Positions 21,248 through 31,310 are shown, numbered from the stretch's first letter. The stretch: 64,000 bases of DNA from Poseidonocella sp. HB161398 (GCF_005870025.1 NZ_VATA01000003.1:62001-126000), one strand, 5' to 3'. Notes: generated from the sequence alone by a model not told the origin. Numbers and translations: made by a program.

Positions 21248-22252
21248 ATGATGATCCAGAGCCCCTACCTGCTGTTTCTCGGCGACGCCCCCGATCCGCT
21301 GGCCGCGAAAGTGGCCCAGGGGATCCGCGACTGGCGGCCGGAATTCGCCGTGGGCCAGCTGCGCCTGCCGGGCTGCAAGGCCGACATGAAGATCCCCGAC
21401 ATGACGCTGGACGAGGCCAGGGCCGCAGGCGCGAAGACGCTGGTGATCGGCGTGGCGAATCGCGGCGGCGTGATTTCCGACAGCTGGATGAGCGTGCTGG
21501 TCGAGGCGCTGGAGAAGGGCTTCGACATCGCCTCTGGGCTGCACACGCTGCTGCGTGACCAGCAGCCGCTGGTGGCGGCGGCGGCGCGCGCGGGCGCGAG
21601 CCTGCACGACGTGCGCCTGCCGGACCGGCCCTATCCGATCGCCAATGGCGAGACGCGGACGGGCAAGCGCTGCCTCGCCGTGGGCACCGACTGCTCGGTC
21701 GGCAAGATGTATACCGCGCTCGCCATGGAGAAGGAGATGACCGCGCGCGGCATGAAGGCCAGCTTCCGCGCCACCGGCCAGACCGGCATCCTGATCACCG
21801 GCGGCGGCGTGCCGCTCGATGCGGTGGTGGCGGATTTCATGGCCGGCTCGATCGAGACGCTGACGCCCGACAACGACGCCGACCACTGGGATCTGATCGA
21901 GGGGCAGGGCAGCCTTTTCCATGTCTCCTATTCCGGCGTGACCATGGCGCTGGTCCATGGCGGCCAGCCCGATGCGCTCGTGCTCTGCCACGAGCCGACG
22001 CGGCCGCATATGCGCGGCCTGCCGGGCTACCAGCTGCCCTCGCTCGAGGCGCTGCGCGATGTCGCGCTGCAGCTGGCGCAGGTGGCGAACCCCGATTGCA
22101 AGGTGGTCGGCATCTCGGTCAACACCTCCGGCATGACCCCGGAGGAGGGCGACGCCTATCTCGCCTCGCTCGAGGCGGAGATGGGCCTGCCGGCCGTCGA
22201 TCCCTTCCGCCAGGGCGCCGGCCGCCTGGTCGACGCGCTCGACGGCATCTGA
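21248..22252 (+). CDS. dgcN: DUF1611 family N-acetyltransferase DgcN (D-glutamate catabolism)
   Basis: A 334-residue DUF1611-family protein: N-terminal Rossmann-like domain (YLLFLGDAPDPLAAKVAQGI), a P-loop-like segment VGTDCSVGKMYTALAMEKEM near residue 155, and FRATGQTGILITGGGVPLDA. In marine proteobacteria DgcN is reported to acetylate D-glutamate, after which DgcA racemises the product. The next two genes are a DgcA-type epimerase and a D-amino acid transaminase, which supports this role. Two adjacent ATGs (21248, 21251) are possible starts. The older annotation is simply DUF1611/DUF1839-like NAD-dependent protein. Confidence 0.85.
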   Translation: MMIQSPYLLFLGDAPDPLAAKVAQGIRDWRPEFAVGQLRLPGCKADMKIPDMTLDEARAAGAKTLVIGVANRGGVISDSWMSVLVEALEKGFDIASGLHTLLRDQQPLVAAAARAGASLHDVRLPDRPYPIANGETRTGKRCLAVGTDCSVGKMYTALAMEKEMTARGMKASFRATGQTGILITGGGVPLDAVVADFMAGSIETLTPDNDADHWDLIEGQGSLFHVSYSGVTMALVHGGQPDALVLCHEPTRPHMRGLPGYQLPSLEALRDVALQLAQVANPDCKVVGISVNTSGMTPEEGDAYLASLEAEMGLPAVDPFRQGAGRLVDALDGI

Positions 22253-22265
22253 GCGCCGTCCCGCC

Positions 22266-22319
22266 CCGGGCCTGACCCGGGGCCTCCTGGCCTACCAAGA
22301 GGCGCCGGGTCAGGCCCGG
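22266..22319. repeat. palindromic intergenic repeat (REP-like)
   Basis: Perfect 15-bp inverted arms CCGGGCCTGACCCGG (22266-22280) and CCGGGTCAGGCCCGG (22305-22319), extended inward past one mismatch by GCCTC / GAGGC, with a 12-base loop. It fills the gap between dgcN and dgcA. A related, more decayed copy lies at 32712-32767. Likely a member of the dispersed palindromes common in alphaproteobacterial intergenic DNA. Confidence 0.75.
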
Positions 22320-22345
22320 CGCGCGTCAGCGCAAGAGGAGCAGCC

Positions 22346-23317
22346 ATGACGCTCAAGATCGAGGTGGCGGCGGAGAGCTTCCGCCTGGCCCAGGCTTTCC
22401 GCATCTCGCGGGGGGCGAAGACCGAAGCGCAGGTGATCACGGTCACCCTGTCCGACGGCACCCATGCGGGCCGCGGGGAATGCGTGCCCTATCCGCGCTA
22501 CGGCGAGTCGCAGGAGAGCGTCACCGACCTGATCCGCGGCCTGCCCTCGGACGTGACCCGCGAGAGCCTGCAGGAGCTCCTGCCCGCGGGCGCCGCGCGC
22601 AATGCCGTCGATTGCGCTTTCTGGGATCTGGAGGCCAAGCGCGCCGGCTGCCGTGCCTGGGAACTCGCCGGGCTGCCCGCGCCGGGCCCGGTCGTCACCG
22701 CCTACACGCTGGGGCTCGACGAGCCAGAGGCGATGAGGGCCAATGCCGAGCGGAACGCCTTCCGCCCGCTCCTGAAGATCAAGCTCGGCACGCCCGACGA
22801 CATGCCCCGTCTGGAGGCGGTCCGCGCGGGCGCGCCCGGCTCCGAGATCATCGTCGACGCCAACGAGGGCTGGACCGCCGAGGTCTATGCCGATCTCGCC
22901 CCGCATCTGCAGCGGCTCGGCGTCACCCTGGTCGAGCAGCCGCTGCCGGCCGCCGATGACGCGGCGCTGATCGGGCTCGAGCGGCCGGTGCCGGTCTGCG
23001 CCGACGAGAGCGCCCATGACCGCGCCTCGCTCGGCCATCTGACGGGCAAGTACGACGTCATCAACATCAAGCTCGACAAGACCGGCGGGCTGACCGAGGC
23101 GCTGGCGCTGCGCGCCGAGGCCCGCGCCCGGGGCTATGGCATCATGGTCGGCTGCATGGTCGGCTCCTCGCTCGCGATGGCGCCGGGCGTCCTGCTGGCG
23201 CAGGGCGCGGCGGTGACCGATCTTGACGCGCCGCTCCTGCTGGCCGAAGACCGCGACACGCCGATCCTCTATGACGAGGCCGGCATCCATCCGCCCCTCC
23301 CCGCGCTCTGGGGCTGA
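22346..23317 (+). CDS. dgcA: enolase-superfamily N-acetyl-D-glutamate racemase DgcA (dipeptide-epimerase-like)
   Basis: A 323-residue enolase-superfamily enzyme of the muconate-lactonising subgroup. The catalytic KxK is in PLLKIKLGTPDD near residue 148, the metal ligands are in IIVDANEGW (Asp), LVEQPLP (Glu) and VCADESAHD (Asp), and the second base lysine is in VINIKLDKTGG near 240. It begins MTLKIEVAAESFRLAQAF, as in L-Ala-D/L-Glu epimerases. Context, dgcN upstream and dat downstream, favours racemisation of N-acetyl-D-glutamate; a murein-dipeptide epimerase role is the alternative. Ribosome binding site AGAGGAGC. Confidence 0.86.
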   Translation: MTLKIEVAAESFRLAQAFRISRGAKTEAQVITVTLSDGTHAGRGECVPYPRYGESQESVTDLIRGLPSDVTRESLQELLPAGAARNAVDCAFWDLEAKRAGCRAWELAGLPAPGPVVTAYTLGLDEPEAMRANAERNAFRPLLKIKLGTPDDMPRLEAVRAGAPGSEIIVDANEGWTAEVYADLAPHLQRLGVTLVEQPLPAADDAALIGLERPVPVCADESAHDRASLGHLTGKYDVINIKLDKTGGLTEALALRAEARARGYGIMVGCMVGSSLAMAPGVLLAQGAAVTDLDAPLLLAEDRDTPILYDEAGIHPPLPALWG

Positions 23318-23332
23318 CCGAGAGGACCCATC

Positions 23333-24187
23333 ATGACCCGCATCGTCTATCTGAACGGAGAGTTCCTGCCCGCCGAGGAGGCCAAGGTCTCGATCTTCGA
23401 CCGCGCCTTCCTGATGGGGGACGGCGTCTACGAGGTGACCTCGGTCCTGGGCGGTCGACTGATCGATTTCGACGGCCATGTGGCGCGGCTGGAACGGTCG
23501 CTGAAGGAGCTCGGCATGGAGATGCCGATGCCCGCGGAGGAGCTGCTGGAGGTCCACAGGGCGCTGGTGGAAAAGAACGCGATCGTCGAGGGCGGGGTCT
23601 ATCTGCAGATCACCCGCGGCGTCGCCGACCGCGACTTCCTGATGCCCGAGGGGCTCAAGCCGACCGTCGTTCTCTTCGGCATGCACATGCCGCTGGTCGA
23701 GTCGCCCAAGGCGGAAATCGGCATGTCGGTCGGCGTGGCCGAGGACCAGCGCTGGGGGCGGCGCGACATCAAGACGGTGCAGCTCCTCTACCCGTCGATG
23801 GCCAAGACCGCGGCGAAGAAGGCGGGCTTCGACGATGCCTGGCTGGTCGAGGACGGCTTCGTCACCGAGGGCACCTCGAACAACGCCTATATCGTCACCA
23901 AGGACGGCCGGATCGTCACCCGGCAGCTGTCGCATGACATCCTGCACGGCATCACCCGCGCGGCGGTGCTGAAGATGGCGAAGGAGGCGCAGATGCAGGT
24001 CGAAGAGCGGCCCTTCACCATCGAGGAGGCCAAGGACGCGGCAGAGGCCTTCATCACCTCGGCCACGACCTTCGTGATGCCGGTGGTCAAGATCGACGGC
24101 ACCGAGCTCGGCGACGGCAAGCCGGGCCCGGTCGCCAAGCGCCTGCGCGAGATCTACATCGAGGAAAGCGGCAAGATGGCTTCCTGA
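23333..24187 (+). CDS. dat: D-amino-acid transaminase
   Basis: A 284-residue fold-type IV PLP aminotransferase. MTRIVYLNGEFLPAEEAKVS and IFDRAFLMGDGVYEVTSV are the D-AAT N-terminal blocks, the PLP lysine is in the DIKTVQLLYPSMAK segment near residue 146, and VEDGFVTEGTSNNAYIV binds the cofactor phosphate. It interconverts D-amino acids and keto acids, for example D-alanine and D-glutamate. It follows dgcA by 15 bases, forming a three-gene operon for entry and removal of D-amino acids, perhaps from peptidoglycan or dissolved organic matter. Confidence 0.92.
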   Translation: MTRIVYLNGEFLPAEEAKVSIFDRAFLMGDGVYEVTSVLGGRLIDFDGHVARLERSLKELGMEMPMPAEELLEVHRALVEKNAIVEGGVYLQITRGVADRDFLMPEGLKPTVVLFGMHMPLVESPKAEIGMSVGVAEDQRWGRRDIKTVQLLYPSMAKTAAKKAGFDDAWLVEDGFVTEGTSNNAYIVTKDGRIVTRQLSHDILHGITRAAVLKMAKEAQMQVEERPFTIEEAKDAAEAFITSATTFVMPVVKIDGTELGDGKPGPVAKRLREIYIEESGKMAS

Positions 24188-24229
24188 GCCGCACCGCCCG
24201 GCGGCGGGCCCGCGAGCGCGGAAGATCAC

Positions 24230-24258
24230 GGCGCAGGGGCGGCCCCCCTGCGCCTTTC
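24230..24258 (+). terminator. terminator after the dgcN-dgcA-dat operon
   Basis: Stem GGCGCAGGGG / CCCCTGCGCC with a short loop, followed by TTT. It stands between the end of dat and the end of the convergent chemoreceptor gene. Confidence 0.65.
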
Positions 24259-24269
24259 CCTTGCCGGGT

Positions 24270-26609
24270 TCAGGCGGCCTGGCCGAAATCGTCCTCCGCC
24301 CCGCTATCGCGGATGCGGAACTGACCGGCCAGGGCCTTCAGGTCGTCGGCCGCGCTCGACAGGGCGAAGCTCGCCGCGGTGGTCTCTTCTGTCATCGCGG
24401 CGTTCTGCTGCATGCTGGTCTCCAGCTGCACGGTCGCGGCGTTGATCTCCTTGATGCCGATCGCCTGCTCCTGCGCCGAGGCGGAGATGTCGGCGACGTT
24501 CGAGGCGATCTCGGCGACGGCGGCGATGATCTCCTGCAGCGCCTGGCCGCTATGGTCGACCAGCGTCACGCCGCGCTGGATCTGCTCGGTCGAGTTCGAG
24601 ATCAGGTCGTTGATCTCGCGCGCCGCCTCCGAGGAGCGCTGCGCCAGCGAGCGGACCTCCGAGGCGACGACGGCGAATCCGCGCCCGGCCTCGCCCGCGC
24701 GGGCGGCCTCGACCCCGGCATTCAGCGCCAGCAGGTTGGTCTGGAAGGCGATGTCGTCGATCACGTCGATGATCTTCGAGATCTTCTGCGAGGAACTGTC
24801 GATTTCCGACATGGCCGAGACCGCGTCGCGCACGACGGTGCCGCTGTCCTCGGCCCGGGTGTTCGCCGCGCGCGACAGGTCGTCGGCGCGGCGCGCGCGG
24901 TCGGCGGCGGTCTCCACCGCGGCGGTCAGCTGGTTCAGCGCCGCCGAGGTCTGCTGCAGCGTCGCCGCAGATTTCTCGGTCCGGCGCGACAGGTCGTCGG
25001 CGGCGCTCGAGATCTCCGTGCTGTTGCCGCTGATCTGGCCGATCCGGCTCGAGATCTGGACGATGAGCTGCGCGAGATTGGCCAGCGCGGTGTTGTAGTT
25101 GCCGCGCAGCGCCTCGTAGCTGTCGGGGAACACCGTCTCGATGCCCTTGGCGAGGTCGCCCGCGGCGAGCCGTTCCAGTCCGTCGGCCAGGGCGCGCACG
25201 ACCTGGTCCTGTTCCTCGCGCTGGCGGCGCTCGCGCGCCTCCGCCTCTTCGCGCAGCGCCTCTCGCTCGCGCAGCGCGGCGGCTTCCTTCTCCAGCCGCG
25301 CCCGCTCGGCCTCGGCCTCGCGCTGGCGCTCGCGGGCCTCGCGCTGGCGTTCGGCCTCTTCGCGGCGGGCCTCGGCGGCGCGCTCGGCTTCCTCGCGTTC
25401 GCGCTCCTCCTCGCGCAGGCGGCGGCTGTCGATCAGGTTCTGGCGGAACACTTCGAGCGCGCGCGACAGGCTGGCGATCTCGCCGCCATGGCGGGCGAAG
25501 GAGGGGACGGGCGCGGTGTCGCCCTCCGCCAGCCGTCCGGTGGCGCGGATCAGCCGCCCGAGCGGGCGCACCAGCAAGAGCCAGAGCGCGGCCAGCGCCA
25601 GGGCGATGACCAGGACGCTGGCCGCCGCGATCACCGACATGCGGGTCCCGGCGGCGGCAGCGGCGCGGCTCAGCTCCTGGCTGGTGGCGGCCACCCGGTC
25701 GACATTCTCCCGCGCGATCCCGCGTGCCTGCAGCGTCAGCGCCCCCAGCGCGGCGGCTGCCTCGGAAGAGGCCGCATCGGCTTCCATCCGGGCCGCGACG
25801 ACGTCGCCGCGCAGCGCGAGGATGCCCGTCCCGGGATCGGCAGCGGCAAGGACCGCCTCCACCGAGGCGGAAAGCTCCGCGTCCCCGGCGAAGGCGAGGG
25901 CGCTGTTGCGGATCACGGCCGAGAGCTCTGCCGCTTCGGCGGCGGCGGCTGCCAGGGCGGTGGAATCATCGGCCGAGGCGCCTGCGAGCACCGTGGACAG
26001 CAGCGCGCTGATGCTGCGCTCCAGCCGGATCGCCTGGATCACCCGGGCCAATGCGCGCCGCGTCTCCGAGCTGGCCTCCGAGCGCAGGCCGCGCCGCGCC
26101 TCCGAAATCGCGGCGGTCCAGGCCGCCTCGATCCGGTCGCGGGCCAGGGCGACCTCCGAAGCGAGCCGGTCGCTTTCCTCCAGCGTGCGCGTGTCCTGGT
26201 CGATCTCGGTCCGGCGGGCGCTGGCGATGGTGGCGAAATCTGCCGACATGTCTTCCAGGCTGCGGGCGAAGCCCTCCTGCGCGCCGCTGCCCAGCCCGGC
26301 GGCGAATCCGGCCAGCGCCTGCGTGGCGGTCCCGAGCGTGTCCGCCGCTTCGGCAAGGTCCTCCTGGCTGCCCGCGGCCAGCAGAATCGACAGATGCTCG
26401 CCAATGCCGGTGACCGCGTCGATCAGGTCCGAACTGGTCCGGAGACCCGGCACCTCGACGGTTTCGAGATGGCCCAGATCCTGGCGGAAGGCGCCGAAGA
26501 CCGCCAGCGCCATCGCGGTCGCGGCGATGGTCAGCGCCCCGAGCAGGAGAATGATCGCGCCGGTCTTGACCCCGACGCTGCCGGCAATGCGGCCGAGATG
26601 CTGCGCCAT
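24270..26609 (-). CDS. methyl-accepting chemotaxis protein
   Basis: A 779-residue chemoreceptor. First membrane helix at about residues 15-40 ([20 protein letters not shown]), a large periplasmic sensor to about 325, second helix near 325-350, then HAMP ([20 protein letters not shown]). An unusually long Glu/Arg-rich coiled coil (about 395-465, repeated EEAERxREAR pattern) leads to a second HAMP-like unit ([17 protein letters not shown] near 480). The signalling hairpin is at about 600-680 ([20 protein letters not shown]). ATG 26609 gives a normal short N-terminus with AAGGAAC upstream. The ligand is unknown; being next to a D-amino acid operon is suggestive but not proof. No che genes are present here. 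Confidence 0.92.
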   Translation of the reverse strand: MAQHLGRIAGSVGVKTGAIILLLGALTIAATAMALAVFGAFRQDLGHLETVEVPGLRTSSDLIDAVTGIGEHLSILLAAGSQEDLAEAADTLGTATQALAGFAAGLGSGAQEGFARSLEDMSADFATIASARRTEIDQDTRTLEESDRLASEVALARDRIEAAWTAAISEARRGLRSEASSETRRALARVIQAIRLERSISALLSTVLAGASADDSTALAAAAAEAAELSAVIRNSALAFAGDAELSASVEAVLAAADPGTGILALRGDVVAARMEADAASSEAAAALGALTLQARGIARENVDRVAATSQELSRAAAAAGTRMSVIAAASVLVIALALAALWLLLVRPLGRLIRATGRLAEGDTAPVPSFARHGGEIASLSRALEVFRQNLIDSRRLREEEREREEAERAAEARREEAERQREARERQREAEAERARLEKEAAALREREALREEAEARERRQREEQDQVVRALADGLERLAAGDLAKGIETVFPDSYEALRGNYNTALANLAQLIVQISSRIGQISGNSTEISSAADDLSRRTEKSAATLQQTSAALNQLTAAVETAADRARRADDLSRAANTRAEDSGTVVRDAVSAMSEIDSSSQKISKIIDVIDDIAFQTNLLALNAGVEAARAGEAGRGFAVVASEVRSLAQRSSEAAREINDLISNSTEQIQRGVTLVDHSGQALQEIIAAVAEIASNVADISASAQEQAIGIKEINAATVQLETSMQQNAAMTEETTAASFALSSAADDLKALAGQFRIRDSGAEDDFGQAA

Positions 26610-26839
26610 CCCCGTTCCTTTCCACTCGTTACAGGCCGGCGCCGCGCATGGCAGGCGGCGCGGGACGGACGGGGCCGCGGCACGTGCCGCGGTCGCCCGT
26701 CCCCCTGATGGCGCCCGCGTGGTTTCCACCGGATTAAGACCAGCCGGATTTCCGTCCTTTCCGCCCCGGACCCGGCCCGAGCTTGCATCTCGGGCCCCCT
26801 TTGGGTAGCGGGAGGCGGAGCTTGAAGGATGAGGCGGCC

Positions 26840-27919
26840 ATGAGCGAGTTGCGCGGGAAATATCTGGAGCTGATCGCCGATGCGGCGGACGAGGACACGC
26901 TCGAGGCGCTGCGCGTGCAGGCCGTCGGCAAGAAGGGCGAGATCAGCCTGAAGATGCGCGAGCTGGGCAAGATGAGCCCGGAAGAGCGCCAGGTCGCCGG
27001 GCCTGCGCTGAACGCGCTGAAGGACGAGATCAACTCGGCGCTGGCGGCGAAGAAGGCCGCGCTGGCCGATTCCGCGCTGGAGGAACGGCTGCGGGCCGAA
27101 TGGCTCGACGTGACGCTGCCCGGCCGTCCGGCGGCGCGCCGCGGCGGCACGGTCCACCCGATCAGCCAGGTCCAGGAGGAGGTCACCGCGATCTTCGCCG
27201 ACATGGGATTCGCCGTGGCCGAAGGCCCGCAGATCGAGAGCGACTGGTACAATTTCGACGCGCTGAACATCCCCGGGCACCATCCCTCGCGCCAGGAGAT
27301 GGACACGTTCTACATGCACCGCGCCGAGGGCGACGACCGCCCGCCGCATGTGCTGCGCACCCATACCTCGCCGGTGCAGATCCGCGCGATGCAGAAGACC
27401 GGCGCGCCGATCCGGGTGATCGCGCCGGGCCGCGTCTACCGCGCGGACTACGACCAGACCCACACGCCGATGTTCCACCAGGTCGAGGGGCTCGCCATCG
27501 ACAAGGACATCTCGATGGCGAACCTGAAATGGGTGCTGGAGGAATTCTGCCGCGCCTATTTCGAGGTGGACGGGGTCGAGCTGCGCTTCCGCGCCTCGCA
27601 TTTCCCCTTCACCGAGCCCTCTGCCGAGGTCGATATCCGCTGCTCCTGGCAGGGCGGCAGCCTGAAGATCGGCGAGGGCGACGACTGGATGGAGATCCTG
27701 GGCTCCGGCATGGTGCATCCGCATGTGCTGCGCTCCGGCGGGATCGACCCGGACAAGTGGCAGGGCTTCGCCTTCGGCATGGGGATCGACCGGATCGCGA
27801 TGCTGAAATACGGCATCCCCGATCTGCGCGCCTTCTTCGACAGCGACCTGCGCTGGCTGCGCCATTACGGCTTCGCCGCGCTCGACGTGCCGACGCTGCA
27901 TGGCGGCCTCAGCCGGTGA
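26840..27919 (+). CDS. pheS: phenylalanyl-tRNA synthetase subunit alpha
   Basis: A 359-residue class II synthetase alpha subunit, charging tRNA-Phe in an alpha2-beta2 enzyme. N-terminal coiled coil (residues 1-90), then motif 1 region [19 protein letters not shown], the substrate loop [20 protein letters not shown], motif 2 [18 protein letters not shown] and motif 3 [21 protein letters not shown] 26840 fits family N-termini; a TTG at 26822 with GGAGG upstream is a less likely alternative. The beta gene pheT is not within the window downstream. Its stop overlaps the next gene's GTG start. Confidence 0.96.
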   Translation: MSELRGKYLELIADAADEDTLEALRVQAVGKKGEISLKMRELGKMSPEERQVAGPALNALKDEINSALAAKKAALADSALEERLRAEWLDVTLPGRPAARRGGTVHPISQVQEEVTAIFADMGFAVAEGPQIESDWYNFDALNIPGHHPSRQEMDTFYMHRAEGDDRPPHVLRTHTSPVQIRAMQKTGAPIRVIAPGRVYRADYDQTHTPMFHQVEGLAIDKDISMANLKWVLEEFCRAYFEVDGVELRFRASHFPFTEPSAEVDIRCSWQGGSLKIGEGDDWMEILGSGMVHPHVLRSGGIDPDKWQGFAFGMGIDRIAMLKYGIPDLRAFFDSDLRWLRHYGFAALDVPTLHGGLSR

Positions 27920-28197
27920 GGCTGTTCGAGCAGGACCACAGGCAGGGCGGCGCCGACAAGCGCCGCCTCTTCGCCGCCTTCGAGATCGCCTATACCGCGG
28001 TGGATTTCCTGGCGGCGCTGCTCTTCGTGGCCGGCTCGATCTTCTTCTTCTACGACAGCCTGATGACTGCGGGGACCTGGCTGTTCCTGGTGGGATCGAT
28101 CTGCTTCGCGATGAAGCCGACGATCCGCCTCTGGCGCGAGCTGAAGCTGGCGGCAATGGGCGACACCGAAGACCTCGCCGAGCGGGCCCGGCGCTAG
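27916..28197 (+). CDS. YrhK-like small membrane protein
   Basis: A 93-residue protein starting at a GTG that overlaps the pheS stop (GTGA), so translation is coupled. Two hydrophobic segments, about residues 23-45 ([20 protein letters not shown]) and 52-72 ([20 protein letters not shown]), with the conserved end [14 protein letters not shown] that marks YrhK-domain proteins. Function unknown. Its coupling to pheS is probably positional rather than functional. Confidence 0.82.
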   Translation: MRLFEQDHRQGGADKRRLFAAFEIAYTAVDFLAALLFVAGSIFFFYDSLMTAGTWLFLVGSICFAMKPTIRLWRELKLAAMGDTEDLAERARR

Positions 28198-28211
28198 CGG
28201 CGCGACAGTGG

Positions 28212-28240
28212 TTCTCTTTTTGTTCGAAGTTTAATATATT
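28212..28240 (+). promoter_or_regulatory. AT-rich promoter-like segment upstream of the cupin gene
   Basis: The only AT-rich patch in several kilobases, with TTCTCT and TATATT separated by 17 bases, 46 bases before the cupin start. The -35 match is weak, so this is a candidate only; a palindromic TTCGAA lies between the two boxes. Confidence 0.35.
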
Positions 28241-28286
28241 CTGCACAGACCGGGTGTAGGACACGCGGCCAAGGAGGGATGCGGGC

Positions 28287-28607
28287 ATGAGCAACGTCAA
28301 GGCAGTCAATCTGGCAGAGAAGCTGGTGCCGTTTTCCGAAGCCCGCGAGCTCGGGGAATTCAACGGCTGCGCGCTGCACCGCGTGGTGCTGCCGGCCGGG
28401 GCCTGCTGCGAGACGCGGACCGGGGCGGTGGATTTCTTCCACGTGATCAAGGGGTCGCTGGAAATCGAGCTGGCCGAGGAACTTGTCGAGCTGGGCCGCG
28501 GCGAGATGTATGTCGTGCCCGCGGGCACGTCCTGCCGCGCTGCCGCGCTGGAAGAGACCGAGGTGCTGCTGATCGACCGCGCGGCCGGACCGGCCCGCCT
28601 GCACTGA
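28287..28607 (+). CDS. small cupin-domain protein
   Basis: A 106-residue single-domain cupin. The barrel motifs are degenerate: [26 protein letters not shown] (motif 1 region, only one clear His) and [21 protein letters not shown] (motif 2 region, no His), so a metal centre is doubtful. Strong ribosome binding site AAGGAGGG 9 bases before ATG 28287. It lies 10 bases before cobQ, and its own promoter-like region lies upstream, so cobQ is probably cotranscribed. Function unknown. Confidence 0.75.
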   Translation: MSNVKAVNLAEKLVPFSEARELGEFNGCALHRVVLPAGACCETRTGAVDFFHVIKGSLEIELAEELVELGRGEMYVVPAGTSCRAAALEETEVLLIDRAAGPARLH

Positions 28608-28617
28608 GCCCGGGCCG

Positions 28618-30066
28618 ATGGCGCGCGCGATCATGATCCAGGGGGCGGGCTCAAATGTGGGCAAGTCCATGCTGGTCGCGGGCCTGGCGCGCGCCTTCCG
28701 CGCCCGCGGGCTGTCGGTGCGTCCCTTCAAGCCGCAGAACATGTCGAACAATGCCGCCGTGACCGAGGATGGCGGCGAGATCGGCCGCGCCCAGGCGCTG
28801 CAGGCGCTGGCCTGCGGGGTGGCGCCCCATACCGACATGAACCCGGTGCTGCTGAAGCCCGAGACCGAGACCGGCGCCCAGGTGGTGGTGCAGGGGCGGC
28901 GGGTGGCAACGGTGCGCGCGCGCGACTATTCGAAATTGAAGCCGCAGCTGATGGCGCCGGTGCTGGAAAGCTTCGCCCGGCTGAAGGCGGCGGCGGATCT
29001 GGTGATCGTCGAGGGCGCGGGATCGCCCGCCGAGATCAACCTGCGCGCGGGCGATATCGCCAATATGGGCTTCGCCTGCGCCGCGGACGTGCCGGTGGTG
29101 CTGGTCGGGGATATCGACCGGGGCGGGGTGATCGCCCAGCTCGTCGGCACGCAGGCGGTGCTCGATCCGCAGGATGCCGCGATGGTCCGGGGCTTTGCCG
29201 TCAACAAGTTCCGCGGTGATGTCTCGCTTTTCGATGACGGGCTGGCGGCGATCGCGGCCAGGACCGGCTGGCCCGCGCTCGGCGTGGTGCCCTGGTTTGC
29301 CGAGGCGCACAGGCTGCCCGCCGAGGATGCGCTCGACATCGCAGCGGCGTCTGCGGGCGGGGCGGTGAAGATCGCCTGCCTGGTGCTGTCGCGCATCGCC
29401 AATTTCGACGATCTGGACCCGCTTTCGGCCGAGCCGGGGGTGGAGGTCGTCATGGTCCGCCCGGGCGAGGCGCTGCCCGGCGACTGCCGCCTGGCGATCC
29501 TGCCGGGGACGAAATCGACCCGCGGCGATCTCGATTTCCTGCGCGCGCAGGGCTGGGACATCGACCTGGCCGCGCATGTGCGCCGCGGCGGCCGGGTGCT
29601 GGGCATCTGCGGCGGCTACCAGATGCTGGGGCAGGCGATCCGCGATCCCGGCGGGCTCGAGGGCCCGCCCGGCGAGACGCCGGGGCTGGGGCTTCTCGAT
29701 GTCGTCACCGAGATGCATCCCGAAAAGCGGCTGACCCGCGTCGCTGCGCGCCATGCGGCGAGCGGGCAGGAGCTGGAAGGCTACGAGATCCATATCGGCG
29801 CGACCGAGGGGGCCGACCGCACGCGTCCCTTCGCCCATGTCGCGGGCGCGCCCGAGGGCGCGGTCTCGGCCGACGGGAGGATCGAGGGGACCTATCTGCA
29901 CGGGCTCTTCGCTGATGACGGCTTCCGCGCGGCCTATCTGCAGGGGCTCGGCGCGGCGCCTTCGGGGCTGGGCTATGCGGCAGGGGTGGAGGCGGTGCTC
30001 GACCGCCTGGCGCAGCATCTGGAGGCCCATCTGGATCTCGACCGGCTGCTGGCGCTGGCGCGCTGA
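28618..30066 (+). CDS. cobQ: cobyric acid synthase
   Basis: A 482-residue enzyme that amidates four side chains of adenosylcobyrinic acid diamide in vitamin B12 synthesis. N-terminal dethiobiotin-synthetase-like domain: [20 protein letters not shown] (P-loop), [49 protein letters not shown]-terminal triad-type glutaminase domain near residues 250-440 with the nucleophile in [14 protein letters not shown] and the His in [11 protein letters not shown]. It is separated from any other cobalamin gene; no cobalamin riboswitch is visible in the short upstream region. Confidence 0.95.
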   Translation: MARAIMIQGAGSNVGKSMLVAGLARAFRARGLSVRPFKPQNMSNNAAVTEDGGEIGRAQALQALACGVAPHTDMNPVLLKPETETGAQVVVQGRRVATVRARDYSKLKPQLMAPVLESFARLKAAADLVIVEGAGSPAEINLRAGDIANMGFACAADVPVVLVGDIDRGGVIAQLVGTQAVLDPQDAAMVRGFAVNKFRGDVSLFDDGLAAIAARTGWPALGVVPWFAEAHRLPAEDALDIAAASAGGAVKIACLVLSRIANFDDLDPLSAEPGVEVVMVRPGEALPGDCRLAILPGTKSTRGDLDFLRAQGWDIDLAAHVRRGGRVLGICGGYQMLGQAIRDPGGLEGPPGETPGLGLLDVVTEMHPEKRLTRVAARHAASGQELEGYEIHIGATEGADRTRPFAHVAGAPEGAVSADGRIEGTYLHGLFADDGFRAAYLQGLGAAPSGLGYAAGVEAVLDRLAQHLEAHLDLDRLLALAR

Positions 30067-30084
30067 GAGCGCCGGCGCCGGTCG

Positions 30085-30723
30085 TCAGGGCTTCCAGTTC
30101 AGGAAATTCGCGAGCATCCGCAGTCCCGGGCCCTGGCTCTTCTCCGGGTGGAACTGCAGGCCGATGACATTGTCCTTGGCGACGATCGCCGTCACCTCGC
30201 CGCCATACTCGACATGGGCCAGCCGCTCGGCCGGGGTGTCGACATGGAACTGGTAGGAATGGACGAAATAGGCGTGGTCGCCGGTCTTCACCCCGTCGAG
30301 CACGGGATGCGCGCCGTCGATCACCAGGTCGTTCCAGCCCATATGCGGAACCTTCAGCGCCGGGTCGGAGGGGGTGATCCTGACCACCTCGCCGCCGATC
30401 CAGCCGAGCCCGCGCGTGTCCTCGTATTCCCGGCCCCAGGTGGCCAGCATCTGCATGCCGACGCAGATCCCCATGAAGGGCACGGCCCGCACCTGCACCG
30501 CCTCGACCATCGCCTCGTAGACCTGGGCGTAGCTTTTCAGCCCGTGCAGGCAGGAGGGAAACGCCCCGTCGCCGGGCAGGACCAGCCGGTCGGCCCGCGC
30601 CACGTCCTCGGGCTTCGAGGAGACGATGACCTCGCCGCCGCCGGTTTCCCGCGCCATCCGCTGGAAGGCCTTCTCGGCGGAGTGCAGGTTGCCGGATTCG
30701 TAGTCGATCAGGACGGTGAGCAT
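30085..30723 (-). CDS. hisH: imidazole glycerol phosphate synthase, glutaminase subunit HisH
   Basis: A 212-residue class I glutamine amidotransferase. [20 protein letters not shown], oxyanion strand LVLPGDGAFPSC, nucleophile elbow FMGICVGMQMLA near residue 85, and His/Glu in GLQFHPEKSQG near the end. It releases ammonia for HisF in histidine synthesis. Its ATG overlaps the hisB stop (TGATG). hisA and hisF, which usually follow, are absent: the convergent cobQ ends 18 bases further on. Confidence 0.95.
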   Translation of the reverse strand: MLTVLIDYESGNLHSAEKAFQRMARETGGGEVIVSSKPEDVARADRLVLPGDGAFPSCLHGLKSYAQVYEAMVEAVQVRAVPFMGICVGMQMLATWGREYEDTRGLGWIGGEVVRITPSDPALKVPHMGWNDLVIDGAHPVLDGVKTGDHAYFVHSYQFHVDTPAERLAHVEYGGEVTAIVAKDNVIGLQFHPEKSQGPGLRMLANFLNWKP

Positions 30724-31310
30724 CACAGCATGCCCTTGGTCGAGGGGATCGCGTCCGCCTTGCGCGGATCGGTCTCCAGTGCGTCGCGCAGCGCGCGCGC
30801 CACCGCCTTGAAGGCGGCCTCGGCGATGTGGTGGCTGTTCACTCCGTGCAGGCAGTCGACATGCAGCGTGATGCCGCCATGGGTGGCCAGCGCCTGGAAG
30901 AATTCGCGCACCAGCTCGGTGTCGAATGTGCCGATCTTCTGGGTGGGGAAGTCGACATTCCACACCAGGAAGGGCCGCCCGGACAGGTCGAGCGCCGCGC
31001 GCACCAGCGCATCGTCCATCGGCAGCAGGCAGGCGCCGTAGCGCAGGATGCCCTTCTTGTCGCCCACCGCCTTGGCCAGCGCCTGGCCGATCGCGATGCC
31101 GCAATCCTCGACCGTGTGGTGGTCGTCGATATGCAGGTCGCCCTCCGCCCGCAGCGTCAGGTCCACCAGGCTGTGCCGCGCGAGCTGGTCCAGCATGTGG
31201 TCGAAGAATCCGACCCCGGTCTTCACGTCGTAATTCCCGGTGCCGTCGAGATCGACGGTCAGGGAGATGTCGGTTTCCGCGGTCTTGCGGGTGATCGTGG
31301 CTTGGCGCAT
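30723..31310 (-). CDS. hisB: imidazoleglycerol-phosphate dehydratase
   Basis: A 195-residue monofunctional [41 protein letters not shown] and [17 protein letters not shown] (manganese-binding histidines), [20 protein letters not shown], and [20 protein letters not shown]. It dehydrates imidazole glycerol phosphate to imidazole acetol phosphate. First gene of a hisB-hisH pair; about 165 bases separate it from the divergent aminotransferase gene. Confidence 0.96.
   Translation of the reverse strand: MRQATITRKTAETDISLTVDLDGTGNYDVKTGVGFFDHMLDQLARHSLVDLTLRAEGDLHIDDHHTVEDCGIAIGQALAKAVGDKKGILRYGACLLPMDDALVRAALDLSGRPFLVWNVDFPTQKIGTFDTELVREFFQALATHGGITLHVDCLHGVNSHHIAEAAFKAVARALRDALETDPRKADAIPSTKGML

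Noticed and set aside
28198-28286. Cobalamin riboswitch before the cupin-cobQ pair
   Set aside because: The leader is only about 90 bases, AT-rich in part, and lacks the conserved B12-box elements; a full riboswitch does not fit.
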